From Coprococcus sp. (lineage in GTDB: Bacteria; Bacillota; Clostridia; Lachnospirales; Lachnospiraceae): 35,376 nucleotides of DNA. Every line of letters starts with the position of its first letter. Within the stretch, counting starts at the first letter, position 1. A model generated the notes under the pieces. It ran no database searches, was not told the DNA's origin, and saw nothing but the letters and a program-made list of their open reading frames with translations. The position numbers and the translations under genes are program-made. The stretch covers positions 1 to 35,376 of the forward strand of contig JAEDGN010000022.1 of NCBI GenBank assembly GCA_016297495.1. Reading direction: 5' to 3'. Shown here piece by piece: positions 7,818 through 14,905 of the stretch.

Positions 7818-9251
7818 ATGGAAAAATTATCAGAACTTCCTAATATAGGGAAAAAAAGAAGAAGAGACAGTCTTATATTGAAAATAGCAATTTTGCAAAA
7901 GAAATCATTCAACAGGCAGCCTTCACGAAGTACAGAAATCGTCATGGAAACAATGAAGGAAGCAGCAGAAAACGGAGCAGATATACTTCTTTTGCCCGAA
8001 GCATTTCTAACCGGATATGAATTGCCGATGAGCAATGAAGAGGCTCTCGCAGACAATAATCCATATCTTTTGCAGATCTGCAAAGCTGCAAAAGAGCTGC
8101 GCCTTGGTGTGGTTGTAACCGCCATTACAAAAGGACAGAAGAAGCCGCAAAATTCAGCGTATGTAATTGATAAAGACGGAACTGTTCTTATGAAATATTC
8201 CAAAGTTCATACCTGTGATTTTGCGGATGAAGCGTGTCTTGAAAGCGGCGATGCATTTCATGTCTGTGATTTTCACGGAATCAAACTGGGTATTATGATA
8301 TGTTATGATCGTGAATATCCCGAAAGTGCACGGGTATTGATGCTGAAAGGCGCAGAGATTATTCTGGTGCCAAACGATTGCGGCGCAATGAAGCCGCGTC
8401 TTGACGCATTGTCAACAAGAGCCTATGAAAATATGACAGGTATTGCAATGGCAAATCCTAATGGAGAAAATGCCGGCAATTCATGTGCATTCAGCCCCAT
8501 CTGTTGGGATGAGAACGGAAACTGTGTGGATAATGTCCTGTTGATGGCTGACGATATAACGGAGGGTTTGTATTATGCCGAGTTTGATATGGATGCGATT
8601 CGCAGTTACCGGGAGAATGAGATGATGGGAAACACCTTCCGCAAGGTAAAAGCATATGGCATGCTGTTGAGCGGGGAAATTGAATATCCGTTTATACGTG
8701 ACAATCAGACTGCTGGAAATGCATATATGGAGATCAAAATGCTGGACAAAGACATCTATGCGGGCAAAAGATTTACTGCCCACTATAAAACCAGTGGATA
8801 CTATGATATTTGTCCGATCGGGTCCGGCTTCCGAATGGAATATCGATCCTTTGAAAAGCCTGTTGAAAAATATTTTGATGATACATTTTTTAGCGAGTGG
8901 CTTGATAATCCCATAGCCTATGGCGCATTCGAAAATAATCAGTTGCTCGGTTATGTGGAAGGGTTTCTTGAAAAATGGAATAATCGTTACCGTATCAGTA
9001 ATATTTGTATATTCGACAATTCAGATCGCTGTCGTGGAATCGGAACCTTGCTGATGGATACTATTTTGAGAGAAGCGAAGGCAGCGGCAGCACGCATGGT
9101 GGTTTTAGAAACACAGAATTGTAATGAAAATGCCATTGCCTTTTACCGGAAGAACGGTTTTGAGATCATTGGTTTTGACCTGTATTCATATTCAAATACA
9201 GATCCTGAGCAACATGAGATCAGAATTGAAATGGGGAAAAAATTGGTATAA
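7818..9251 (+). CDS. Carbon-nitrogen hydrolase fused to a GNAT acetyltransferase
   Basis: A 477-aa two-domain protein. Residues about 20-280 form a nitrilase-superfamily domain with the catalytic triad in place: Glu61 (LLPEAFLTG), Lys129 (KYSKVH) and Cys162 (MICYDREYPE). Such enzymes cleave amides or nitriles. Residues about 310-475 form a GNAT N-acetyltransferase with the acetyl-CoA loop CRGIGTLLMD and the NENAIAFYRKNGFE motif. A single continuous frame joins the two, with no frameshift. GGGGAAGG precedes the ATG. The fusion suggests sequential amide hydrolysis and acyl transfer on one small amine or amide, but the substrate is unknown. No neighbouring gene hints at the pathway. Confidence 0.88.
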   Translation: MEKLSELPNIGKKRRRDSLILKIAILQKKSFNRQPSRSTEIVMETMKEAAENGADILLLPEAFLTGYELPMSNEEALADNNPYLLQICKAAKELRLGVVVTAITKGQKKPQNSAYVIDKDGTVLMKYSKVHTCDFADEACLESGDAFHVCDFHGIKLGIMICYDREYPESARVLMLKGAEIILVPNDCGAMKPRLDALSTRAYENMTGIAMANPNGENAGNSCAFSPICWDENGNCVDNVLLMADDITEGLYYAEFDMDAIRSYRENEMMGNTFRKVKAYGMLLSGEIEYPFIRDNQTAGNAYMEIKMLDKDIYAGKRFTAHYKTSGYYDICPIGSGFRMEYRSFEKPVEKYFDDTFFSEWLDNPIAYGAFENNQLLGYVEGFLEKWNNRYRISNICIFDNSDRCRGIGTLLMDTILREAKAAAARMVVLETQNCNENAIAFYRKNGFEIIGFDLYSYSNTDPEQHEIRIEMGKKLV

Positions 9252-9291
9252 AACAAGGCTATATTCTTCATTTGGAAAGGAGAAAAGTGAA

Positions 9292-9368
9292 TGAATCAAA
9301 TGAAAATCGGTTCTTTTTGAATCATCGCTTGTTACAGAAAAAGAAATAGCGATAAAAAGGAAGAGAAG
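9292..9368 (+). pseudogene. Possible remnant of a small regulator gene start
   Basis: A strong ribosome site (AAAGGAG) precedes an ATG at 9292 that reads MNQMKIGSF and then stops. This octa- to nonapeptide resembles the first residues of clostridial XRE regulators. The following 70 nt up to the next gene show no continued homology that I can name. It may instead be a leader peptide or chance. Confidence 0.25.
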
Positions 9369-9369
9369 T

Positions 9370-10116
9370 ATGCTGCGAGATAAAGATATTCGGGAGCCGT
9401 TATTTGATTTTCTGGAAGAGACTTACGGAAAAATCCGGATTATAGAGGAAAAAACAATGGGAAAGTCCAGGGCCGATCTGGTCATGGTAGCGTCGGATGC
9501 CCTGTATGGGATCGAGATTAAAAGTGATGCAGATACTTATGCCAGACTGGCGAGGCAGGTGGAGGACTATGACCAATATTATGATTTTAATATTGTTGTG
9601 GTTGGGTCAAGTCATGGACTGCATATCCATGAGCATGTGCCGGATTATTGGGGGATTATTACGGTGGAATCGGCAGAGGGTGAGCTTGATTTCTATTTTC
9701 TCCGCAGGCCGCAGTGCAATCCCGGGATGAAATGGGAAAGGAAGCTGTCGATTCTCTGGAGACCTGAACTGGCCCTGATTCAGGAATGGAATGACATGCC
9801 AAAATATAAAGAGAAAAGTAAAGCTTTTGTCAATCAGAAGATTGCGGAACGTATTCCGGAAAGAATACCGGAGGATCTTATCAGGAAACAGATCAGTGAG
9901 CTTTTGTTTGAACGGGATTATAATGAAGCTGAAAGGATGCTGGCGAATTACCGGAAAGGTGAGATTCAGAAGAAGCTGGAGCAGGAAATGGATCCGGCCA
10001 GGCAGCTGGAGCTGATGATGGAGCAGGCGGAAAAGAGACAGAACTTTAAGAAGACCGGGCACAGGAAGAAAGCCCGAAGCAGAAAGGCAGGTTTCCAGCA
10101 TGGAGTACCATGGTGA
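9370..10116 (+). CDS. sce7726-family protein, PD-(D/E)XK nuclease-like fold
   Basis: A 248-aa protein. The N-terminal part (MLRDKDIREPLFDFLEE, then SRADLVMVASDALYGIEIKSD at about 38-58, then QVEDYDQYYD) matches the sce7726-type family. It also has the D...E-x-K pattern of restriction-endonuclease-like folds (Asp41, Glu55, Lys57). Whether it cuts DNA is unknown. The second half (about 150-230) is charged and helical with repeated IPERIPE and KKLEQE segments. The last nine codons overlap the stem of the intrinsic terminator at 10086. GGAAGAGAAG lies upstream of the ATG. Function is not established for the family as far as I know. Confidence 0.65.
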   Translation: MLRDKDIREPLFDFLEETYGKIRIIEEKTMGKSRADLVMVASDALYGIEIKSDADTYARLARQVEDYDQYYDFNIVVVGSSHGLHIHEHVPDYWGIITVESAEGELDFYFLRRPQCNPGMKWERKLSILWRPELALIQEWNDMPKYKEKSKAFVNQKIAERIPERIPEDLIRKQISELLFERDYNEAERMLANYRKGEIQKKLEQEMDPARQLELMMEQAEKRQNFKKTGHRKKARSRKAGFQHGVPW

Positions 10117-10130
10117 AACCTGCCTTTTCC
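10086..10130 (+). terminator. Intrinsic terminator overlapping the 3' end of the sce7726 gene
   Basis: A 10-bp perfect stem (GGCAGGTTTC at 10086-10095 with GAAACCTGCC at 10115-10124) is followed by TTTTCC. The 5' arm and loop are coding, and the stop codon lies at 10114-10116. Confidence 0.8.
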
Positions 10131-10137
10131 TTATTAT

Positions 10138-10560
10138 CTAAATTAATTCCGGAATATGATTCAGGTTAATATAAGTAGCTACAGAGCAATCAAAGCCTTT
10201 GATATGTCCATAAAGCCATTCAATGACATTTTTATTGACAGCTGCCACAAAATCATCGGTAGGACCTTCCTGTTCTTCCAGCATCTCATGAAGTACGTCA
10301 ACGGTTTTTCGGAACTCTTCATGTTTCTGCTTATGCTCGGCAATACCAGGGTAGCCGACTTTTTCCTGTAATTCCTCTTCTGCTTTGAAATGGAAGTCTG
10401 TATATTCTGCCAGATATTCCAGCATCTTGATGGATTCCATTTTTCCGCCGCCGTCTTCACAGCAGGTGACCAACTGGTTTATTTTGTCAATTAACTCCTT
10501 GTGCTGTCCATCGATCAATTCGTTGCCTGTTACTAAGCTGTCATCAAATGTTGCATGCAT
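10138..10560 (-). CDS. Bacteriohemerythrin
   Basis: A 140-aa single-domain hemerythrin with the full set of di-iron ligands at the expected places: His20, His57, Glu61, His76, His80, His119 and Asp124 (motifs GQH, HFKAEEE, HKQKH, HIKGFD). It binds O2 reversibly and in anaerobes is thought to scavenge or sense oxygen, or to store iron. GGGGAGG lies 7 nt before the ATG. It is a monocistronic minus-strand gene facing the sce7726 gene. Confidence 0.93.
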   Translation of the reverse strand: MHATFDDSLVTGNELIDGQHKELIDKINQLVTCCEDGGGKMESIKMLEYLAEYTDFHFKAEEELQEKVGYPGIAEHKQKHEEFRKTVDVLHEMLEEQEGPTDDFVAAVNKNVIEWLYGHIKGFDCSVATYINLNHIPELI

Positions 10561-10726
10561 AAATATTCCTCCCCTTAATTTATATGTTTTTTTAATGGAT
10601 CGTTACCTCTAAAAGTATTGCTATTGAGGATATTAACTAAAATATACCACTGATTATGGCAGAAATCAATACTATATGAACAACCAGCCGGGAAAAGAAA
10701 GCGGATTATGCATGGGCAAAAATATA

Positions 10727-10755
10727 TAGACAGTAGCGGTATGTTTGCTTATAAT
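10727..10755 (+). promoter_or_regulatory. Sigma-A-type promoter for the 10840 membrane protein
   Basis: TAGACA at 10727-10732 and TATAAT at 10750-10755 are separated by exactly 17 nt, about 85 nt before the ATG at 10840. Confidence 0.75.
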
Positions 10756-10839
10756 GAATGATAGGAAAAGCTGAAATTGATGATTGGGCAGTTAGCATTG
10801 CCTACTGTTTGTCTGATGTGAAAGGAGTATAACAAAGAT

Positions 10840-12603
10840 ATGAATTTATTTAGAATCAGGTTCGGCCCGACGGGATTTACGATGGGAGGAACAGGGGGAC
10901 AGCCATTTGAGGAATGGCAGAATACGAGACCGGAAGCGACACAGAAAAAGCCTGTTGGAACGCCGGTGATCAGGGTGATTGTCAGTCTGCTGGTGACGGT
11001 GATTTTTGGTGCGGTTTATTTCTTTATTGAGCTGCCTGCGCTGAATATTCACAATACCGGATTTTACTGGTTCATTATTTTGCTGTGTCTGGTCTTTACA
11101 GTCTGCATGATTATTATGGGCGGATATCGCAGTAACGGAGCAGGAGATTATATCAGGCATGTCCGCAAGACTCTGCCGGTTCCTTTCGCGATCATCGTCA
11201 TTGTTATTGTGGTCACAGTCATTGGTACGGCTGCCGGTTGGGCACTGTTCAGAGCGAAGGATTATTCAAAGCTTCTGACGGTGGGAGAGGGAGATTTTAC
11301 ATCGGAAGTGTCAGAGATCAAATGGAACCAGATTCCTATGCTGGATGAAGATTCGTCCAACAATCTGGCGAACCGAAAGCTGGGAGAACTGAGTGATCTT
11401 GTCAGTCAGTTTACTGTCAGTGATTCTTCCGCACAGATCAATTATCAGGGCAATCCGGTCCGGGTTAATTATCTGAATTACGGCGGCTTTTTCAAATGGT
11501 GGAACAATTTCAGGAAAGGTATTCCGGCTTATATGACCATTGACATGAGAACACAGGAGGTTAATGTCGTCCGTCTGGAGGAGGGAATCAGGTATTCACC
11601 TTCTGAATATCTTTTGCGGGACCTGGAACGTCATCTGCGTTTCAGTTATCCGACATTGATGTATGGTGATGTTAACTTTGAAATTGATGATGAGGGAACG
11701 CCTTACTGGGTGGCATCCGTTATAGATAAGAAGATCGGCCTGTTTGACGGTACCGATGTGATCGGGGCAGTCCTTGTGAATGCGGTTACAGGTGAAAGTC
11801 ATTATTATGAGGTGGCCGATGTGCCTACATGGGTTGACCGTGTCTATTCTGCCAGTCTGTTAATTGACCAGTACAACTATTACGGCAAATACAATAATGG
11901 CTACTGGAATTCCTGGTTCGGGCAGACGGGCTGCACGACAACCACTCAGGGATACAATTATATTGCTCAGGATGACGATGTCTGGATGTATACGGGTATC
12001 ACATCAGTTACCGGAGACCGCGGTAATATCGGATTTATTCTGGTGAACCAGAGAACCAAGGAGTCCAGATACTATTCCTGTGCCGGTGCGGAAGAATATT
12101 CTGCCATGTCATCGGCCCAGGGTGCCGTTCAGCAGTATAATTACCAGGCTACATTCCCGCTGCTTCTGAATATCTCCGATCAGCCTACATATTTTATGGC
12201 TTTGAAGGACAGCGCGGGACTGGTCAAAATGTATGCCATGGTCAATGTTCAGCAGTATCAGATCGTTGCCACGGGATATACGCTGGAAGAATGTCAGGAG
12301 AACTATTATGATCAGCTCCTCAGTAACAGGCTTATTGCCGAGCCGGAACCGGAGGTGCCTGATGAACCGGAACCGGAGCCGGAGACCCTTACGATATCCG
12401 GTGTGATCGCCGATATCCGTTCTGCCAATATTGACGGTAATACTATCTTCTATTTCCAGCTGGAAGGCGGTGAGGCATACTATACGATTAGTGCCAAAGA
12501 CTATCCGATTGCGGCGATATTAAACGTGGGGGATGAGATTACCGTGACCTATGTCCCTCAGGATGCAGTTCTTCTTGAGGCAAAGACACTTCAAGTGAAA
12601 TAA
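10840..12603 (+). CDS. Conserved membrane-anchored protein of unknown function, 587 aa
   Basis: Three predicted membrane segments lie near the N-terminus (about 43-64, 75-95 and 113-135), followed by a large soluble domain (about 140-505). That domain is rich in Tyr and Asn and has repeated phrases such as MTIDMRTQEVN, GYNYIAQDDDVWMYTGITSV and GNIGFILVNQRTKESRYYS. A Glu/Pro linker (about 506-520) leads to a small C-terminal beta-rich domain, possibly OB-like. I recall similar clostridial and lactobacillal proteins, but no function. Although it begins with FRIRFGPTGFTMGG, it has no cleavable signal. An internal duplication within the soluble domain is possible, since two regions each pair a VNAVTGE/VNQRTKE motif with a tyrosine-rich strand. 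It has its own promoter and terminator. Confidence 0.65.
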   Translation: MNLFRIRFGPTGFTMGGTGGQPFEEWQNTRPEATQKKPVGTPVIRVIVSLLVTVIFGAVYFFIELPALNIHNTGFYWFIILLCLVFTVCMIIMGGYRSNGAGDYIRHVRKTLPVPFAIIVIVIVVTVIGTAAGWALFRAKDYSKLLTVGEGDFTSEVSEIKWNQIPMLDEDSSNNLANRKLGELSDLVSQFTVSDSSAQINYQGNPVRVNYLNYGGFFKWWNNFRKGIPAYMTIDMRTQEVNVVRLEEGIRYSPSEYLLRDLERHLRFSYPTLMYGDVNFEIDDEGTPYWVASVIDKKIGLFDGTDVIGAVLVNAVTGESHYYEVADVPTWVDRVYSASLLIDQYNYYGKYNNGYWNSWFGQTGCTTTTQGYNYIAQDDDVWMYTGITSVTGDRGNIGFILVNQRTKESRYYSCAGAEEYSAMSSAQGAVQQYNYQATFPLLLNISDQPTYFMALKDSAGLVKMYAMVNVQQYQIVATGYTLEECQENYYDQLLSNRLIAEPEPEVPDEPEPEPETLTISGVIADIRSANIDGNTIFYFQLEGGEAYYTISAKDYPIAAILNVGDEITVTYVPQDAVLLEAKTLQVK

Positions 12604-12627
12604 CAGATAAGAATAATATTTTTTGGG

Positions 12628-12670
12628 AACAAAAGCAATGCATCATTCCGAATAATGCATTGCTTTTGTT
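12628..12670. terminator. Bidirectional terminator with 16-bp stem
   Basis: A perfect 16-bp inverted repeat, AACAAAAGCAATGCAT (12628-12643) with ATGCATTGCTTTTGTT (12655-12670). The GC-containing core with flanking A and T tracts serves both converging genes, and the stem touches the stop codon of the minus-strand regulator. Confidence 0.8.
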
Positions 12671-13184
12671 ATCTGAGCTTTTCCTTTTCGGCATTAAGCA
12701 GATCAATATTCAGATTATTTTCACTGGCTGTTTTATCGACCCACAGATTCAGGGAATCTATGGCGAGGGAAACTTCATCCAGCTTCCTGCTGATAAATGC
12801 GAAATCCTTGATCTCATCATCGGTTATTTTGCCGTCGCGGGCAATCTGGATCAGCCGGCCGGTGAGCGGATTGATCTCGTTTAAGCTGGCGATGGTCTCC
12901 AGAATGATTTTGGACAGCTCGGAGACTTCGATTTCCGGAACATAGCGGGCCCCGATAGTACATTTGTGGGAGCAGTAGTAATTGCACAGATCCGGCCTTT
13001 TATAGCAGTCAGCCATCTGGACAATATCATAAGGTGTCGGTTCCTGCAGCTCGTATTCGATTTTTTCTATTCGGGAGGCAGATACGCCGGTCATTTTTTC
13101 ACTTGCTTTTTCCCGGGTTAAGCCCTGTTCTTCACGGCATAACTGGTAAATATTTTTATTTTCTCTGGTTGATTGTTTTCCCAT
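12669..13184 (-). CDS. XRE-family regulator with a cysteine cluster
   Basis: A 171-aa protein. Residues about 10-65 form an XRE helix-turn-helix (LTREKASEKMTGVSASRIEKIE). A short motif LCNYYCSHKC (cysteines spaced C-x3-C-x3-C) follows at about 79-88, and then a helical C-terminal domain. The cysteines could bind a metal or cluster, which is not proven. The start at 13184 has GAGGG about 10 nt upstream; the longer in-frame ATG at 13226 overlaps the inverted repeat and has no ribosome site. A nearly identical C-terminal fragment lies at 3513-3710. I recall this architecture as common in Lachnospiraceae, with unknown targets. Confidence 0.85.
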   Translation of the reverse strand: MGKQSTRENKNIYQLCREEQGLTREKASEKMTGVSASRIEKIEYELQEPTPYDIVQMADCYKRPDLCNYYCSHKCTIGARYVPEIEVSELSKIILETIASLNEINPLTGRLIQIARDGKITDDEIKDFAFISRKLDEVSLAIDSLNLWVDKTASENNLNIDLLNAEKEKLR

Positions 13185-13219
13185 AATTAAATATCCCTCT
13201 TTTGTCTCGAAATCAGAGA

Positions 13220-13256
13220 AATACACACAGTTATTTCATTGCATTCAATGTGTATT
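13220..13256. promoter_or_regulatory. Inverted repeat, candidate operator of the XRE regulator
   Basis: AATACACA (13220-13227) and TGTGTATT (13249-13256) form an 8-bp dyad spaced by 21 nt, between the regulator's promoter and its start. The position fits autoregulation. Confidence 0.35.
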
Positions 13257-13271
13257 TATGTCTGTTTTCTT

Positions 13272-13300
13272 ATTATACTGGAAACATGCAGATACGGCAA
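13272..13300 (-). promoter_or_regulatory. Promoter of the XRE regulator
   Basis: On the minus strand, TTGCCG (13295-13300) and TATAAT (13272-13277) are spaced by 17 nt, about 90 nt upstream of the start at 13184. Confidence 0.6.
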
Positions 13301-13329
13301 GGGTAAGCGGACAGAAATGAGGTGGCAGG

Positions 13330-13461
13330 GTGGATGCAGTAAGAAGGATCCGGCTGACCCGGATGATAGAAAAAATGGAGAAGAATCCTGAATTCAGTGA
13401 AAAAATCGGTATAAGAAATAAATCTCAGCTGAAAATGGAGAAGAAAGATATTCAATTTTAA
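13330..13461 (+). CDS. Small basic protein, 43 aa
   Basis: A GTG-started frame with GAGGTGG just upstream encodes a highly charged peptide beginning VDAVRRIRLTRMIEKMEKNP, then FSEKIGIRNKSQLKMEKKD, ending at TAA 13459-13461. The amphipathic, uninterrupted reading and good ribosome site argue that it is real. It precedes a 71-aa membrane peptide by 38 nt, so the two may be cotranscribed. Function is unknown; I have only a weak memory of similar short clostridial proteins. Confidence 0.45.
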   Translation: MDAVRRIRLTRMIEKMEKNPEFSEKIGIRNKSQLKMEKKDIQF

Positions 13462-13499
13462 TGAGGCGGGAATAAATACCCGCGGAAGGAGAGATAAAG

Positions 13500-13715
13500 A
13501 TGTTGTCATTATTATTTGCGATATGTATGCTGTGTGTTTTTGGAAAGCTGCTGGTGTTTGGAATTAAAGCGGCCTGGGGAATCTCGAAGTTCCTTTTAAC
13601 GGTTGTGCTGCTTCCGATCATTTTGATCGCTTTGGTTGTGGGCGGCTTGATCTATTTAGCTTTCCCGATTTTGATAGTGATTGGAATTGTGGCGCTGGTG
13701 GCTTCCAGAGCGTAA
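13500..13715 (+). CDS. Small hydrophobic membrane protein, 71 aa
   Basis: Almost entirely hydrophobic, with two predicted transmembrane helices (about 3-22 and 29-68, the latter possibly split into two by a Gly-Gly at 48-49). A good ribosome site (GGAAGGAGAG) precedes the ATG. No family is recognised. It is followed by a strong terminator and so closes a short unit that begins with the 43-aa ORF. Confidence 0.6.
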   Translation: MLSLLFAICMLCVFGKLLVFGIKAAWGISKFLLTVVLLPIILIALVVGGLIYLAFPILIVIGIVALVASRA

Positions 13716-13728
13716 ATTCCAGAATATA

Positions 13729-13775
13729 AAGGTCATTTGCTGTGAGAGGTGAAACAGCAGATGACCTTTTTGCAT
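13729..13775 (+). terminator. Intrinsic terminator
   Basis: A stem AAGGTCATtTGCTGT (13729-13743) with ACAGCAgATGACCTT (13754-13768) has one mismatch, followed by TTTTT. It insulates the central cluster from the small ORFs upstream. Confidence 0.85.
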
Positions 13776-13854
13776 GTTTATTTTTGACATGGCAGAAAAA
13801 ACGGAGAATTTATTTAAAAAATTGTATAAAATCGCGTGCATTTTTTTTGACGTA

Positions 13855-13863
13855 TGATATAAT
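13855..13863 (+). promoter_or_regulatory. Extended -10 promoter of the central cluster
   Basis: TGaTATAAT at 13855-13863 lies about 250 nt before the first nitrogenase-like gene. No clear -35 box is present. It is the only good promoter seen between the 13729 terminator and the cluster, and none is obvious inside the cluster. Confidence 0.55.
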
Positions 13864-13869
13864 AAAAAA

Positions 13870-14100
13870 CAGGCTGATGACAGTATCAGCAGGCAGACGG
13901 AATGACTCGCTGTGGTAAAGTGATTTCTATCCGAATGTCTGAAATATATGAATATTAAAAACAGACTCTGACGGCAAGGTTGAACCGAGCGGGAATAGTT
14001 GTGAATATCTGAATGTATAGGATGGTGCAGTGCATCCTGTGATCAATGTACAGATTTTTATGGCTCCTTTACCCGGTCGGTGAAGGAGTTTTTTTCGTGA
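13870..14100 (+). promoter_or_regulatory. Structured leader with intrinsic terminator, candidate riboswitch or attenuator
   Basis: The leader between promoter and first gene contains several hairpins: GCTGAT/ATCAGC (13873-13878 with 13885-13890); CCG-x3-GTCTG with CAGAC-x5-CGG (13931-13941 with 13962-13974); and AGGATG/CATCCT (14019-14024 with 14033-14038). A terminator follows: CTCCTTTAC (14064-14072) pairs with GTGAAGGAG (14080-14088) and leads into seven T. Since the terminator sits after the promoter and just before the ribosome site at 14104, transcription may be controlled by readthrough. I compared it by eye with the cobalamin, FMN, c-di-GMP, SAM, Moco and NiCo classes and could not assign it. 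A 13-codon ORF at 13878 has no ribosome site. The gap 13716-14115 holds no gene otherwise. Confidence 0.45.
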
Positions 14101-14115
14101 TATGAGGAGGATAGG

Positions 14116-14880
14116 ATGCTGAAGGTTGCGATTTATGGCAAGGGCGGTATCGGGAAGTCTACAGTGACTTCCAATCTGGCGGCTGCCTTTGCTGTTCTGG
14201 GAAAGAGAGTGATTCAAATCGGATGTGATCCGAAGGCGGATTCTACCATCAATCTGCTGGGCGGCGAACCTTTGCGGCCGGTGATGAATTTTATGAGAGA
14301 AGAAGATGAGGAGCCTGAAAAACTGGAGGATATTTCGAAGGAAGGCTTTGGTGGTGTGCTCTGTATTGAGACCGGCGGTCCGACACCGGGACTGGGATGT
14401 GCGGGCCGGGGCATCATTGCCACTTTCCAGCTTTTGGAAGATCTGAAGCTGTTTGAGAGGTACAAGCCGGATGTGGTTTTGTATGATGTGCTGGGGGATG
14501 TGGTCTGCGGCGGCTTTGCGGCTCCGATTCGCGAGGGCTATGCGGAGAAGGTGCTGATCGTGACCTCCGGAGAAAAGATGGCTCTGTATGCGGCGGATAA
14601 TATTTCCCGGGCGGTAAAAAATTTTGAGGACCGCAGTTATGCCAGAGTATTTGGTGTTGTCCTGAATCACCGGAATGTGGAGAATGAGAATGAGAAGGTA
14701 CAGGCATTTGCGGACAGAAGTGGAATTCCGATTGTGGGAGAGATTCCGAGAAGTGATGAGATCATCCGATATGAGGATCAGGGGATGACGGTCATAGAGG
14801 GGGATGCGGATTCAACGATCAGTCGGCGGTTCTTTGATCTGGCTGAATTGCTGCTGTCTGATGAAGCTAAAGAAGATTGA
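14116..14880 (+). CDS. NifH-like ATP-dependent reductase, paralogue 1
   Basis: A 254-aa homologue of the nitrogenase Fe protein. It has the P-loop GKGGIGKST (8-16), switch I GCDPKADS (36-43), the [4Fe-4S] ligands Cys95 (GLGCAGRGI) and Cys131 (DVLGDVVCGGF), and the Arg after the first ligand that is ADP-ribosylated in some NifH. Such proteins hydrolyse MgATP to pass electrons one at a time to a NifDK-like partner, here the next two genes. It differs from NifH of nitrogen fixers by a short acidic insert (REEDEEPEKLED, about 61-72) and by its context. It is the first gene of the cluster, with GAGGAGG directly upstream and a structured leader before it. It is not BchL, CfbC or NifH proper by neighbourhood. 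About 62% of residues match paralogue 2 over the core, by eye. Confidence 0.92.
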   Translation: MLKVAIYGKGGIGKSTVTSNLAAAFAVLGKRVIQIGCDPKADSTINLLGGEPLRPVMNFMREEDEEPEKLEDISKEGFGGVLCIETGGPTPGLGCAGRGIIATFQLLEDLKLFERYKPDVVLYDVLGDVVCGGFAAPIREGYAEKVLIVTSGEKMALYAADNISRAVKNFEDRSYARVFGVVLNHRNVENENEKVQAFADRSGIPIVGEIPRSDEIIRYEDQGMTVIEGDADSTISRRFFDLAELLLSDEAKED

Positions 14881-14905
14881 CAATCGGGGAATAGAAGGAG
14901 AAATT

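Noticed and set aside
12655..12945. Plus-strand open frames over the XRE regulator
   Set aside because: They share sequence with 3435-3822 only because both cover copies of the same minus-strand regulator.
13848..13853. TTGACG as the -35 box of the cluster promoter
   Set aside because: It is only 4 nt from the TATAAT, so the spacing is impossible; the extended -10 element alone is used.
13878..13919. 13-codon leader peptide in the 5' leader
   Set aside because: No ribosome site and no run of a regulatory amino acid, so an attenuation peptide is not supported.
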